Shown here: piece after piece, positions 26,715 to 38,549 of the stretch
Numbering within the stretch: position 1 is the first letter of the stretch
Layout: every line of letters begins with the position of its first letter
From: Bradyrhizobium campsiandrae
GTDB lineage: Bacteria > Pseudomonadota > Alphaproteobacteria > Rhizobiales > Xanthobacteraceae
NCBI RefSeq assembly: GCF_014529705.1
Contig: NZ_JAANIH010000001.1
Coordinates: forward strand, 124,001 to 188,000
Length of the DNA: 64,000 nt
Reading direction: 5' to 3'
Notes under the pieces: model-generated
What the model was told of the DNA's origin: nothing
What the model saw: the letters and a program-made list of their open reading frames with translations, nothing else
Databases searched by the model: none
Program-made: the position numbers and the translations under genes

Positions 26715-27686
26715 ATGAATGTGCACGCCAGCGCTTTGGCCGAAGCCCATCTTCCCGACGAACAGACCACCGCGTTCGCCCGCGAGGCGATCGAGGACCT
26801 CTCGCAGCAGCCGAAAAAGCTGTCGCCGAAATATTTCTACGACGCTGCTGGATCGGAGCTGTTCGAGGCAATCACGCGCCTGCCGGAATATTATCCGACG
26901 CGCACCGAGCTCGCGATCCTGAAGGAGCGCGGCGGTGAGATCGCAAAGATCATTCCGGAGCATGCGGCACTGGTCGAGTTCGGCGCCGGCGCGACCACGA
27001 AGGTCCGCCTGCTGCTGAACCATTGCAAGTTCGCAGCCTATGTGCCCGTCGACATCTCCGGCGATTTCCTGCAGGCGCAGGCCAACGGGCTGAAGCGGGA
27101 TTTCCCTTCCCTTGGCATCTATCCGGTGGCCGCGGATTTCACCACGCCGTTCGAGTTGCCGAAGGCGGTCGCATCCATGCCCAAGGTCGGCTTCTTCCCG
27201 GGCTCGACCATCGGCAATTTCGAGCCGGAGGAAGCGCAGGCGTTCCTGAAGAGCGCCCGCCAGATCCTCGGCAAGGGTGCGCAGATGATCATCGGCGCCG
27301 ACCTCGAGAAGGAGGAGCGCCTGCTGCATGCCGCCTATAATGATGCGGCCGGCGTCACCGCGCGGTTCAATCTCAATGTGCTGGTGCGGATCAACCGCGA
27401 GCTCGGCGGCAATTTCGACCTCTCCGCCTTCACCCATCGGGCGATCTACAATCACGCACGGCACCGCATCGAGATGCACCTGATCAGCCGCAAGGCCCAG
27501 ACCGTGCGCCTGCTCGGCACCAGCTTCTCGTTCAAGCCGGGCGAGAGCATCCACACCGAGAACAGCTACAAATACAGCCTCGAGCGCTTCGCCGCGCTGG
27601 CGCAAGGCGCCGGCTGGCGCGTGCGCGAGAGCTGGACGGACGCGGCGAAGATGTTCTCGGTGCACGCGCTGGAGGCGGCGGAGTAA
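26715..27686 (+). CDS. egtD: L-histidine N(alpha)-methyltransferase
   Basis: 323-residue SAM-dependent enzyme that trimethylates histidine to hercynine, the first step of ergothioneine synthesis. Motifs: KYFYDAAGSELFEAITRLPE (substrate side), LVEFGAGATTKVRLLL (SAM-binding) and FFPGSTIGNFEP. The length matches EgtD. ATG has GGAGAG 8 bases upstream. It lies 50 bases after egtB and should be co-transcribed from the EcfG-like promoter. Confidence 0.97.
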   Translation: MNVHASALAEAHLPDEQTTAFAREAIEDLSQQPKKLSPKYFYDAAGSELFEAITRLPEYYPTRTELAILKERGGEIAKIIPEHAALVEFGAGATTKVRLLLNHCKFAAYVPVDISGDFLQAQANGLKRDFPSLGIYPVAADFTTPFELPKAVASMPKVGFFPGSTIGNFEPEEAQAFLKSARQILGKGAQMIIGADLEKEERLLHAAYNDAAGVTARFNLNVLVRINRELGGNFDLSAFTHRAIYNHARHRIEMHLISRKAQTVRLLGTSFSFKPGESIHTENSYKYSLERFAALAQGAGWRVRESWTDAAKMFSVHALEAAE

Positions 27687-27708
27687 GGCTCCGTCGCTTC
27701 AACGCTCC

Positions 27709-28896
27709 TTACGCCTCTTCCGCCTTCGAGCCCAGCGACACCGATTCCCACGCCGCGACCACGATCATGATCACGCTGGTTGCGACCGTCAGCCAGAGCG
27801 GCGACAGGTCGCTTGCGAACCAGCACAGCGCTGCGAGCGCGATGATGCCGATGCCGTGGGAGAGCTGGAGGAAGCCGCGGATCGAGTGCTTGAACAGGAT
27901 GGTGCCGATCAGGAACACCAGCGGGCCGGCGATCGTGCTGACGATGGTGCGGACATCGGAGTGTCCGGTCGGGTGCTTCAGCACCAGTTCGTCCGAAACC
28001 GCGGTCAGGATGATGCCGGCGACGATCGGCATGTGCAGATAGGTATAAGCGAGCCGTGCCAGCCGGCCGGATTCGGCCGATTTCGAGATCCGTTCGGAGC
28101 CGGCCTCCGCGCCCTTGTGGAAATAGACCCACCACATCGCGATGCTGCCGACGAGGCACGCCACGAAGGCCAGGATGTTGTCCGCGGTCCAGTCCAGCTC
28201 GGCAAAGGTCGCGCCGTTGACGACGACGGCCTCGCCGAGCGCGATGATGATGAAGCCGGCGCAGCGCTCGGCCATGTGGCCGCCCTCGACCGCCCAGGCC
28301 TCGACCGACGAGAAACCCAGCTTCGGCACCCAGAAGCGCACCGCGGGCGAGACATATTCGATGGCGAGTGCCGCGATCCAGAACCACAGCCTCTCCTCGC
28401 CGTGCGAAAGGCCGCCTGATATCCACAGCACCGCGGAGCCGCAAAGCCAGACCAGGATGCGGATCGCGTTGTGGCGCACGGCGGTGCGATGGCGCGGGGT
28501 CGCGAACAGCCAGAACGCGGTCCGTCCGACCTGCATGGCCGCGTAGGCGACCGCAAACCAGAGGCCGCGGCCGTCGAATGCGCTGGGAATCGTCGTCGAC
28601 AGCACGAGGCCGCCCAGCATCATCAGGAAGATCAGGATGCGGACCGGCGTCAGCTCGGGGTTGAGCCAGTTGGTGACCCAGGCGGTATAGACCCACACCC
28701 ACCACACCGCCAGGAACAGCAGCGTGACCTCGACCGCGCCGAGCGGTGTGAAGTGATGCAGCAGCGTGTGCGAGATCTGCGTGACGGCGAAGACGAAGAC
28801 GAGATCGAAGAACAGCTCGGCGTTGGTGACACGGCTCGGCTGGTTCGGCACGATCACGCGAAACATCGCGCCGCGCGGATTGTCCGCAGCCATCAT
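27709..28896 (-). CDS. Low temperature requirement protein A (LtrA) family membrane protein
   Basis: 395-residue polytopic protein with about ten hydrophobic segments. The LtrA signature FFDLVFVFAVTQISHTLLHH at the N terminus is diagnostic, and conserved ERCAGFIIIALGEAVVV lies in the middle. First linked to cold growth in Listeria, its biochemical role is unknown. The start has GGAG followed by two ATG codons. It converges with egtD. Confidence 0.92.
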   Translation of the reverse strand: MMAADNPRGAMFRVIVPNQPSRVTNAELFFDLVFVFAVTQISHTLLHHFTPLGAVEVTLLFLAVWWVWVYTAWVTNWLNPELTPVRILIFLMMLGGLVLSTTIPSAFDGRGLWFAVAYAAMQVGRTAFWLFATPRHRTAVRHNAIRILVWLCGSAVLWISGGLSHGEERLWFWIAALAIEYVSPAVRFWVPKLGFSSVEAWAVEGGHMAERCAGFIIIALGEAVVVNGATFAELDWTADNILAFVACLVGSIAMWWVYFHKGAEAGSERISKSAESGRLARLAYTYLHMPIVAGIILTAVSDELVLKHPTGHSDVRTIVSTIAGPLVFLIGTILFKHSIRGFLQLSHGIGIIALAALCWFASDLSPLWLTVATSVIMIVVAAWESVSLGSKAEEA

Positions 28897-28932
28897 CGCT
28901 CCAATCGTACGATCAGGTCGGATGCGTTCAGG

Positions 28933-29169
28933 TCAGGTGCCCGGTACCCCGGTTTGCAGCGCCAGCGCGTGCAGCACGCCGCCCATCTGACCCTGCAGGG
29001 ACCGATAGACGATCTGGTGCTGCTGGACGCGGGATTTGCCGCGGAAGGATTCCGAGATCACGGTGGCAGCATAGTGGTCGCCATCGCCGGCGAGGTCACG
29101 GATGGTCACCTCGGCATCGGGGATCGCTGCCTTGATCATCGCCTCGATATCGTGGGCGTCCATGGGCAT
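28933..29169 (-). CDS. BolA family protein (IbaG-like)
   Basis: 78 residues; a BolA/IbaG fold with the invariant His in MGGVLHALAL and the nucleotide-like loop GDGDHYAATVIS. These proteins partner monothiol glutaredoxins in iron-sulfur handling, and grxD is on the same strand 3.8 kb downstream. An in-frame ATG two codons in is an equal candidate start; AGGAG is upstream. Confidence 0.94.
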   Translation of the reverse strand: MPMDAHDIEAMIKAAIPDAEVTIRDLAGDGDHYAATVISESFRGKSRVQQHQIVYRSLQGQMGGVLHALALQTGVPGT

Positions 29170-29365
29170 TCGGGTCTAGCTCCTGTCTCGTCGGCTTGCG
29201 GCCTCAGGCATCGAATCGCTGCCGGGGGTCCCCTCTCCGGCAGGGCAAACTTAGCGTGAACGGTCTTCTACGTCACGCCTCCAGGCACTATATCCCGGAT
29301 CCCATCAGGATAAAGGCACGACAAAGTGCCGCGCGCGGCAGATTGATCGAAAAGGCGTGAAATTC

Positions 29366-29725
29366 ATGAAGCTTCCAGGCCCCGACCACCCCATCACCAT
29401 CACCCAAAACCCCCGCCGCGTCCGCGTCACGGCGGGCGATATCGTGATTGCCGAGAGCACCAAGGCGCTGACGCTGAAAGAAGCCCGCTATCCGGCGGTG
29501 CAATATCTGCCGCGGGAGGATGCCAATATGGCGCTGCTGGAGCGTACTGCTCGCACCACCCATTGCCCCTACAAGGGGGACGCCAGTTACTACAGCGTCA
29601 AGGCCGGCGACAAGACGCTGGACAACGCCATCTGGACCTACGAGACGCCGTTTCCCGCGATGGCGGAGATCTCGGGCCACCTCGCCTTCTATCCGGACAA
29701 GGTGAAGATCGAGGAAGTGGGATAA
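29366..29725 (+). CDS. DUF427 domain protein
   Basis: 119 residues. The DUF427 core is clear: VTAGDIVIAESTKAL, YLPREDANMALL, THCPYKGDASYYS and WTYETPFPAMAEI. Function is unknown; the fold is a small beta-tent found widely in actinobacteria and rhizobia. ATG at 29366 has AAAGG 8 bases upstream; a GTG three codons earlier is possible. It stands alone, divergent from bolA. Confidence 0.92.
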   Translation: MKLPGPDHPITITQNPRRVRVTAGDIVIAESTKALTLKEARYPAVQYLPREDANMALLERTARTTHCPYKGDASYYSVKAGDKTLDNAIWTYETPFPAMAEISGHLAFYPDKVKIEEVG

Positions 29726-29791
29726 GGCTCATTGGCGTTCTGACGCCGGGGCGATCGTCAGGCGCTTCCCTGCATCGACACGGGGCACGCG

Positions 29792-30898
29792 ATGCCGCGC
29801 AAGGCCGCAAGACGGATTGGGGTCTCGTTGCTGGGGGTCGCCGGCGTCCTCGTGATCGCGGCCGCTGCGGCCCTCGGGTTTCGTGCCTATCGCCAGCATC
29901 TTGCTGCCGAAACGCTGGCCATCCGCTCGCCCAACGGCGTGCAGGAAGGCGCCTTCGTCGACATCGGCGGCATCAAGCAATGGATCGTGATCCGCGGCGA
30001 GGATCGGGCTAACCCGGTCCTCCTGTTCGTCCACGGCGGGCCCGGAGGCTCGACCTTGCCGATCTCGTCGGGTTGGCGCCCCTGGGAAAAGCATTTCACC
30101 GTCGTGCAATGGGACCAGCGCGGCACCGGCCGCACCTATGGCGCCGCAGGAGAAGATACGCTCGCGCCGACCATGACGCTGGAGCGCATGACGCAGGACG
30201 GCATCGAGCTGGTCGAGTACCTGCGAAGCCATCTCCACAAGGACAAGATTGTCCTGGTCGGGCATTCCTGGGGCTCGTTCCTGGGCATTCACATCGTCAA
30301 GCAGCGCCCGGATCTGTTTTATGCCTATGTCGGCACCGGACAGGTGGTCGGCAGGGTGACATTCGAGACATCATTCGAGCTCGCGATCGTTCATCTGCAA
30401 CAGCTGGCGCAGTCAGCCGGCAACGGCGAGGCCCTGACCGAATTGGCACCACTCGTCGCGCGCCCGGTGATGACCCCGGAAAATCGACTGGTCGCGGATA
30501 AATGGAGCAAGACACTTGGGCTGCCCTCCATCGAGAGCTTCCAGCTGGCGGGGCCGGTCCCGCCCCCGTTCATGCCGGACTTCTCGCTGCTGGACTGGTA
30601 CTACTGGCGCAAGGGAATGGCGTTCTCCGCAAAATATCTACGCGGACGGGACGGCCCCATGTTCAAGCGCGACATCAGATCGCTGGGGCCGGCGTTTTCG
30701 ATCCCCGTGGTCCTCATCGAGGGCGATGCGGACTACAACACGCCGAGCGGTCCGGCCGAACAATTCTTTGATCAGATCACGGCCCCCTATAAGGAATTTG
30801 TCCGCGTCGCCGGCGGCGAGCATTTCATTCCGTTCGATCGCCCCGACCAGTTCCTGGCGGCGCTGCTTACCTACGTGAAACCGCTCGCGCACGATTGA
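29792..30898 (+). CDS. Alpha/beta hydrolase, S33 prolyl-iminopeptidase-like, membrane anchored
   Basis: 368 residues with a single N-terminal hydrophobic anchor or signal (LLGVAGVLVIAAAAALGF). Oxyanion motif FVHGGPGGST, WDQRGTGRTYG, nucleophile elbow GHSWGS, catalytic Asp in EGDADYNTPSG and His in GGEHFIPF. This fits the proline iminopeptidase-like group. It is likely exported or tethered facing the periplasm. Substrate unknown. Confidence 0.9.
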   Translation: MPRKAARRIGVSLLGVAGVLVIAAAAALGFRAYRQHLAAETLAIRSPNGVQEGAFVDIGGIKQWIVIRGEDRANPVLLFVHGGPGGSTLPISSGWRPWEKHFTVVQWDQRGTGRTYGAAGEDTLAPTMTLERMTQDGIELVEYLRSHLHKDKIVLVGHSWGSFLGIHIVKQRPDLFYAYVGTGQVVGRVTFETSFELAIVHLQQLAQSAGNGEALTELAPLVARPVMTPENRLVADKWSKTLGLPSIESFQLAGPVPPPFMPDFSLLDWYYWRKGMAFSAKYLRGRDGPMFKRDIRSLGPAFSIPVVLIEGDADYNTPSGPAEQFFDQITAPYKEFVRVAGGEHFIPFDRPDQFLAALLTYVKPLAHD

Positions 30899-30913
30899 GA
30901 CCGGACATGTCCG

Positions 30914-31087
30914 CTAGGCTCGAAAGATCGTGAGCCCCAGTATCAGCAGCACCAGGAAGATCACGACGAAGACGTAGAACAGGAAGCGCGCGACATCGGC
31001 CGAAGCGGCCGAGATGCCGGTGAAGCCGAGCACACCGGCCACAATCGAGATCAGCAGGAAGATCAGCGCCCATTTCAGGATCGTCAT
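30914..31087 (-). CDS. DUF1328 (YtjA family) small membrane protein
   Basis: 57 residues with two hydrophobic helices ([18 protein letters not shown] and [18 protein letters not shown]). This is the standard DUF1328 layout, and such proteins are often stress-induced. The start MTILKWAL has GGAG-type sequence upstream; the longer in-frame extension would be unlike the family. Two EcfG-like promoters lie upstream on the same strand. Confidence 0.92.
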   Translation of the reverse strand: MTILKWALIFLLISIVAGVLGFTGISAASADVARFLFYVFVVIFLVLLILGLTIFRA

Positions 31088-31147
31088 TGGCAGCTCCGCT
31101 GGTAGCGGCCGTCGCAATCGCGGCCCCTCACCCGTTTCGGAAACGCT

Positions 31148-31172
31148 AACTGCGTTGTGCGGAACTGGTTCC
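31148..31172 (-). promoter_or_regulatory. EcfG-like promoter P1 of the DUF1328 gene (GGAAC-N16-AGTT)
   Basis: On the minus strand GGAAC (31172-31168), 16 bases, AGTT (31151-31148). One base differs from the EcfG -10. It would give a leader of roughly 55 bases before the DUF1328 start. Confidence 0.45.
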
Positions 31173-31202
31173 TGAACCCACAAGGGAAGGATTCGACGCC
31201 AC

Positions 31203-31227
31203 AACGGCCCTTGCTGAATCGGGTTCC
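31203..31227 (-). promoter_or_regulatory. EcfG-type promoter P2 of the DUF1328 gene (GGAAC-N16-CGTT)
   Basis: On the minus strand GGAAC (31227-31223), 16 bases, CGTT (31206-31203): a perfect match to the general stress consensus. It lies 55 bases upstream of the first, so the gene may have two tandem stress promoters. Confidence 0.55.
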
Positions 31228-31272
31228 TGGCGGCACAGTCCGGCCGGGACGGAAAGCGCGACCGGGGCGGCC

Positions 31273-32460
31273 ATGATTACGATGTCACATTCTGCGACGA
31301 TCGGCGCTGAAGCGCATGCGGCGCCGAAGGCGAAGGCGCGCAACCTCTCGCTCGACCGCGCCCGCACCTTCCTGACGCTGGTGGTGCTGCTGCATCATTC
31401 CGTCATTCCCTACACCCATTTCGGCCACACCGATCCGAGCTCCTGGATCGGCTTCGACATCGTCGTGCTCGCCACCGACAGCTTCTTCATGGCGATGTTC
31501 TTCTTCCTGTCGGGACTGTTCACCTGGCCCGGCATCGCGCGCAAGGCGCCACAGGTCTTCCTGCGCGACCGGCTGCTGCGGCTCGGGCTGCCGTTCGCCA
31601 TCGCGGCTTTCACGGTCATTCCGCTCGCCTATTACGCGCTCGCGCTGCGCGAAAATCCCGAGCTGAGCTTCGCTGCGTTCTGGTGGAAGACGGTCACATC
31701 AGGGCCATGGCCAAGTGGACCGATCTGGTTCGTCTGGGTGCTGCTGGCGTTCGACCTCACCGCCAGCCTGCTCTACCGGGTGTCTGCGCATCTGGTCGAT
31801 CCCGTGAATCGCATTTCGGTCCGGGGCTTTGAACAACCGGCCGTGTTCTGGCTGCTGCTCGCCGTCGTGACCATCATCGTCTATGTGCCGGCGCTGATCT
31901 ATTTCGGCGCCAACAGATGGTTCGAGTTCGGGCCGTTCTCGGTGCAGGCGAGCCGGATCCTGCTCTACTTCGCCTATTTCTTCATTGGCGCCAGCGTGGG
32001 CGCCGCGAATTTCGATCGCGGCATCCTCAGTGCCGACGGCCAGCTGCCGAAGCAGCGCTGGCTGTGGGTGGGCGCGACGCTGATCCCCTACTGCCTGATG
32101 TGGGGCATGATCTACATCAAGCGCGAGATCCTCGGAAATCCCGACGTGCTGCCGCACTGGTACCATGCGATCTACGGCACGTTCCTGGTGCTGTTCTCGG
32201 CCGCGATCCTGCTCACGATCCTCGCCTTCTTCCTGCACGCGAAGGCGCCCGGACCCACCCTGCTCGACCGGATGCAGGCCGACGCCTACGGCATATTCCT
32301 GGTGCACTACCCGATCGCATTGTGGATCCAGTATGTGCTGTACGATTATTCGCTGCCTGCGATCGTGAAGGCCGCGATCGGCTTCGCGCTCACGCTGCTG
32401 CTGAGTTGGGGCGTGACGGCAGCTTTGCGGAAGATTCCGGGCGCCTCGCACGTGTTGTAG
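31273..32460 (+). CDS. Acyltransferase family 3 membrane protein (OpgC-like)
   Basis: 395 residues with about ten membrane helices. The acyltransferase_3 signature is at the N terminus: [19 protein letters not shown], where the Arg/His pair is catalytic. Relatives put acetyl or succinyl groups on glucans or other envelope sugars (OpgC, OafA). No glucan synthesis genes are adjacent. It reads from an ATG after GGGG and converges with purL. Confidence 0.88.
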   Translation: MITMSHSATIGAEAHAAPKAKARNLSLDRARTFLTLVVLLHHSVIPYTHFGHTDPSSWIGFDIVVLATDSFFMAMFFFLSGLFTWPGIARKAPQVFLRDRLLRLGLPFAIAAFTVIPLAYYALALRENPELSFAAFWWKTVTSGPWPSGPIWFVWVLLAFDLTASLLYRVSAHLVDPVNRISVRGFEQPAVFWLLLAVVTIIVYVPALIYFGANRWFEFGPFSVQASRILLYFAYFFIGASVGAANFDRGILSADGQLPKQRWLWVGATLIPYCLMWGMIYIKREILGNPDVLPHWYHAIYGTFLVLFSAAILLTILAFFLHAKAPGPTLLDRMQADAYGIFLVHYPIALWIQYVLYDYSLPAIVKAAIGFALTLLLSWGVTAALRKIPGASHVL

Positions 32461-32487
32461 ATACGAGGCCGAGGGTGAGGCGGCGCC

Positions 32488-34698
<2,211 letters not shown>

Positions 34699-34886
34699 GG
34701 CTTCAGGGGCTTTCGGCGGCGCTTTGGCCGTTCTTAGGAAGATCGGAGGCTCACGAAAAGCCCTTTATGGCGCATTTTCCCGCTGTCCCACGTTTTGCCG
34801 GCAGGCCGCCCCGCGGGAACAGCAATTGCATGGCGTGGACGGATCGGATTTAAGGGCTCACGACCCGCAATTGAAGGCCCATTTCC

Positions 34887-35366
34887 TTGCACGAATTGAC
34901 CAAAACGCCCCCGCCCCACCGTCCCGACCTGCATATCGCGACCGAGGGGGAGTTCGCGGGCTGGCAGACCTGGATCCGCGACAGCTTTGAGAACCATATC
35001 GGCCCCTTCTGGCACCGTTTCGAGGCCGACGGCCGCGTCCGCTGCGCCTTCCGGGTCGAGAAAAAGCACCTCAACGGCTCCCAGAACGTCCATGGCGGCT
35101 GCTTCATGGCGTTCGCCGATTACTGCCTGTTCGCGATCGCCCGCCATGAGCTGCAGGGCAAGGGCGTGACCGTCAATTTCGGCTGCGAATTCCTGGACGC
35201 GGGCCACGAGGGCGAGCTGATCGAGTGCACCGGCGAGGTCACCCGCGCCGGCGGCTCGCTGATCTTCCTGCGCGGGGAGATGATGGCGGGCGAACGGCGC
35301 CTGTTCACCTTCTCCGGCACGATCAAGCGGGTGAAGCGGAAGCCGGCAACGCAGGCAAAGGCATAG
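34887..35366 (+). CDS. PaaI-type hotdog thioesterase
   Basis: 159 residues, a single hotdog fold with the PaaI signature NVHGGCFMAFADYCLF, in which His-Gly-Gly and an acidic residue form the active site. It probably hydrolyses an aromatic or medium-chain acyl-CoA. The start appears to be TTG with GAAGG about 9 bases upstream. It is divergent from purL and convergent with tctC. Confidence 0.88.
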   Translation: MHELTKTPPPHRPDLHIATEGEFAGWQTWIRDSFENHIGPFWHRFEADGRVRCAFRVEKKHLNGSQNVHGGCFMAFADYCLFAIARHELQGKGVTVNFGCEFLDAGHEGELIECTGEVTRAGGSLIFLRGEMMAGERRLFTFSGTIKRVKRKPATQAKA

Positions 35367-35420
35367 CTCGGCGCCTTGTCGAGCCGTCCGCAGGCCTCTG
35401 CATCTACGATTGAGCCGCCA

Positions 35421-36392
35421 TTACTTGGCGTCGTCAGCCAGCATCTTGCGATACTTCTCGACATCGCGCGTCACGAGCTTTTGCAGAACCTCGGGCGTGT
35501 GCTCGTCGGGATCCGGCGCAACGGTCGACAGGTCGGCAAAGCGCTTCTTCACCGCATCGGTCTCCACCGCCGTGCGTGCCGCCGCGTTCAGCTTGGCGAT
35601 GATTTCAGGCGGCGTGCCCTTGGGCGCGAACAGGCCGTTCCAGCCCTGCGCCTCGAATTCCGGCAGACCGGCTTCAGCTGACGTCGGCAGATCAGGCAGC
35701 GTCGCAAGCCGCACCGTCGAGCCGACGACGAGACCCTTCACCAGCTTCTCGTTGATCGACTGCGAGACGGAGGCGGCCGCGTCGCAGACGCCGTCGATCT
35801 GGCTGCCAATCGCATCCGTCAGCGCCGGCGACGCGCCGCGATAGCCGACCAGCGTCGCGTCGATCCCGGCGGCCGTGACAAAACTCTTGCAGATGAGATA
35901 GTTCGACGAGCCGACGCCGGCGTGTCCCAGATTGATCTTGCCCGGATTGGCCTTGGCGTAGGCGATAAACTCCTTCAGATCCTTCGCCGGAAAATCCTTG
36001 CGCAGCGCGATGATGCCGAAGGTCTTCGCCACCATCGCGATCGGCGCGAAGGACTCGGGCGTGAACGGCAGCTTCGGATAGATGGTGTAGGTCGCAGCAT
36101 TGGTGCCGGCATTGCCGATCGCGATGGTGTAGCCGTCGGGCTCGGCGCGGGAAGCGCGCGCCAGCGCGGTCGAGCCGCCGGCGCCGGCGACGTTCTCGAT
36201 CACGATGGACTGGCCCAGCGCCACGCCCATCTGCTCGGCCACCGTGCGCGCGATCACGTCCGAGGTGCCGCCTGCGGCGAACGGCACGATCATGGTGATC
36301 GGACGCTTGGGGAAATCCTGGGCGAATGCAGACGTCGCGAGCGCGACAACGGCAATGGCGGCCGACAGCCGCTTCACCACGAACGAGATCAC
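35421..36392 (-). CDS. Tripartite tricarboxylate transporter substrate-binding protein (TctC/Bug)
   Basis: 323-residue periplasmic binding protein with a signal peptide ([15 protein letters not shown]). Bug family motifs: [44 protein letters not shown] and [12 protein letters not shown]. No TctA or TctB is near; orphan Bug proteins are typical of Bradyrhizobium. It starts at GTG overlapping the purQ stop (GTGA), so it appears translationally coupled to purQ. The ligand is unknown, though carboxylates are usual. Confidence 0.93.
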   Translation of the reverse strand: MISFVVKRLSAAIAVVALATSAFAQDFPKRPITMIVPFAAGGTSDVIARTVAEQMGVALGQSIVIENVAGAGGSTALARASRAEPDGYTIAIGNAGTNAATYTIYPKLPFTPESFAPIAMVAKTFGIIALRKDFPAKDLKEFIAYAKANPGKINLGHAGVGSSNYLICKSFVTAAGIDATLVGYRGASPALTDAIGSQIDGVCDAAASVSQSINEKLVKGLVVGSTVRLATLPDLPTSAEAGLPEFEAQGWNGLFAPKGTPPEIIAKLNAAARTAVETDAVKKRFADLSTVAPDPDEHTPEVLQKLVTRDVEKYRKMLADDAK

Positions 36393-37090
36393 GCCGCCTT
36401 TTCCAGATGCGCAGTGAGGCCGGCGAACAGGCCGCGGCCATCGGTGCAGCCCATGATGTCTTCGACGTGGTTTTCCGGATGCGGCATCATGCCGAGCACG
36501 TTGCCCTTGTCGTTGACGATGCCGGCGATCGAATGCGCCGCGCCGTTGATGTTGGCGGCCTCGTCGACCACGCCGTCGGCCGAGCAGTAGCGATAGAGCA
36601 CCCGTCCCTCGCCTTCGAGCCGCTTGATGGTCTCTTCATCCGCCTCGTAATTGCCTTCGCCATGCGCGACCGGCACGCGGATCACCTGGCCGGCATTGTA
36701 GCCGCGGGTGAACGGCGTGTCGGAGCGCTCGACGCGCAGATGCACGTCCTTGCAGATGAATTTCAGCCGCGCGTTGCGCATCAGCACGCCCGGCAGGAGC
36801 CCGGACTCGCAGAGGATCTGGAAGCCGTTGCAGACGCCGAGCACGAGACCGCCCTTGGCCGCATAGTCACGCACCGCATCCATCACAGGCGCCCGCGCCG
36901 CAATCGCGCCGCAGCGCAGGTAATCACCGTAGGAGAAGCCGCCCGGCACCACCACGAGGTCGGTACCCGCCGGCAGCGACGGCTCGGCATGCCATACCAT
37001 CGCAGGCTCGTGGCCCGAGATCAGTTTCAACGCCCGCGCCATGTCGCGCTCGCGATTGATTCCGGGAAAGACGAGGACGGCGGCTTTCAT
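36389..37090 (-). CDS. purQ: Phosphoribosylformylglycinamidine synthase subunit PurQ
   Basis: 233-residue class I glutamine amidotransferase that supplies ammonia to PurL. The nucleophilic Cys is in [20 protein letters not shown] and the His-Glu pair in [21 protein letters not shown] is the standard start. purC-purS lie upstream with corA interposed on the other strand. The end overlaps the tctC start by 4 bases. Confidence 0.98.
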   Translation of the reverse strand: MKAAVLVFPGINRERDMARALKLISGHEPAMVWHAEPSLPAGTDLVVVPGGFSYGDYLRCGAIAARAPVMDAVRDYAAKGGLVLGVCNGFQILCESGLLPGVLMRNARLKFICKDVHLRVERSDTPFTRGYNAGQVIRVPVAHGEGNYEADEETIKRLEGEGRVLYRYCSADGVVDEAANINGAAHSIAGIVNDKGNVLGMMPHPENHVEDIMGCTDGRGLFAGLTAHLEKAA

Positions 37091-37257
37091 GCTTCGGGTT
37101 CCCAGAGTGGCTGGAATCGGGCTGGCCCGTGGGGCCAATTGATCAGGAGACATAGCCATTTGACGGGGATTTTACCAGTGCTAGCCTCGCTAGACGGCCT
37201 TGTACACAGGCCATGCCACGGCACTTTTGCCTGACGATCTTGCCCGGGATGGAAGCC

Positions 37258-38274
37258 ATGAATGTCCCGTCGCGGCCCACCTCTCCTGCCGAACCGGTGC
37301 CCACCGAGGGTATCGTCGCGGCCGGTGCCTATGTCGACGGCCGGCGTGTCGCCAATATCGCCATCAGCGAGGCCTCGAGCTGGCGCGCCAAGCCGGGCCA
37401 CGTGGTCTGGATCGGGCTGCACGAGCCTGATATGGCGCTGCTCGGCGCGGTGCAGAAGCAGTTCGACCTGCACGACCTCGCCATCGAGGACGCCAACCAC
37501 GCGCATCAGCGACCGAAGATCGAGCAATATGGCGAGGCCCTGTTCATCGTCGCGCGCACCGCGCAACTGCTCGAGGGTCGCATCGCCTTCGGCGAAACGC
37601 ACATCTTCGTCGGCGAAGGCTATCTGGTCTCGGTGCGCCACGGCGCCTCGACGTCCTACACGCCGGTGCGCGAACGCTGCGAAAGTTGCCCGCGGGCGCT
37701 CGCCCGCGGCGAGGACTACATCCTCTACGCCATCCTCGATTTCATCGTCGACAACTATTCGCCGGTGCTCGAGAGCATCCACGACGAGGTCGAAGGCATC
37801 GAGGACGACGTGCTGTCCAAGCCGATCAGCAAGGCGCAGATCGAGCGATTATACATGCTGCGCCGCGACCTGCTGCGGCTCAGGACCGCGATCGGCCCGT
37901 TGGTGGAAGTGTGCCGCCGGCTCGAGCATGACGAACTGTCGATGGTGCGGCAGGCCATGCAGCCGCTGTTCCGCGACGTGACCGACCACGTTCGCAACAT
38001 CCAGGAGCGCATCGATTCGATGCGCGAGGTGCTGGCCTTCGCGTTCGAGGCGAGCCTGCTGGTCGGCCAGGCGCAGGAGACTGCGGTGTCGAAGAAGCTC
38101 GCCTCGTGGCTTGCGATCCTCGCGGTCCCGACCGCGTTCGCCGGCATCTACGGCATGAACTTCAAGAACATGCCGGAGCTGCAATGGGAGTACGGCTATT
38201 ACAGCCTGCTCGGCGTCATGGCGGTCTCGTGCGCCGCGCTCTATTGGCGCTTCCGCCGCGCCGGGTGGCTGTGA
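37258..38274 (+). CDS. CorA-family magnesium/cobalt (or zinc) transporter
   Basis: 338-residue pentameric channel-type transporter. There is a large cytosolic N-terminal funnel, then two C-terminal helices with the selectivity motif YGMNF at the end of TM1 (AILAVPTAFAGIYGMNF). The linker NMPELQWEYGY follows, then TM2. It is close to the CorA/ZntB branch in which the loop is MPEL. The ATG with GGAAG upstream is preferred; ATGs 3 and 15 codons earlier are alternatives. It is inserted between purS and purQ on the opposite strand. Confidence 0.93.
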   Translation: MNVPSRPTSPAEPVPTEGIVAAGAYVDGRRVANIAISEASSWRAKPGHVVWIGLHEPDMALLGAVQKQFDLHDLAIEDANHAHQRPKIEQYGEALFIVARTAQLLEGRIAFGETHIFVGEGYLVSVRHGASTSYTPVRERCESCPRALARGEDYILYAILDFIVDNYSPVLESIHDEVEGIEDDVLSKPISKAQIERLYMLRRDLLRLRTAIGPLVEVCRRLEHDELSMVRQAMQPLFRDVTDHVRNIQERIDSMREVLAFAFEASLLVGQAQETAVSKKLASWLAILAVPTAFAGIYGMNFKNMPELQWEYGYYSLLGVMAVSCAALYWRFRRAGWL

Positions 38275-38296
38275 CACCAGGCGGGCAACTCGAGCG

Positions 38297-38536
38297 CTAC
38301 ACGATCTCGACCCGATAGTTCTCGATCACGGTATTCGCCAGCAGCTTGTCGGCGGCGTCCTTCAGCGCGGCTTCGGCCTTGGCCTTGTCGGCGCCGGCGA
38401 GCTCGATGTCGAACACCTTGCCCTGGCGGACGCTGGCGATGCCGTCGACGCCGAGCGACTTCAGTGCGCCTTCGATGGCCTTGCCTTGCGGATCCAGGAT
38501 ACCCGTCTTCAGGGTAACGGTGACACGTGCCTTCAC
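38297..38536 (-). CDS. purS: Phosphoribosylformylglycinamidine synthase subunit PurS
   Basis: 79-residue small subunit that links PurQ and PurL for ammonia transfer. Family pattern: MKARVTVTLKTGILDPQGKAI, GVDGIASVRQGKVFD and a C-terminal ANTVIENYRVEIV. It follows purC by 13 bases in one operon. Confidence 0.97.
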   Translation of the reverse strand: MKARVTVTLKTGILDPQGKAIEGALKSLGVDGIASVRQGKVFDIELAGADKAKAEAALKDAADKLLANTVIENYRVEIV

Positions 38537-38549
38537 GTCATCTTCCTCT

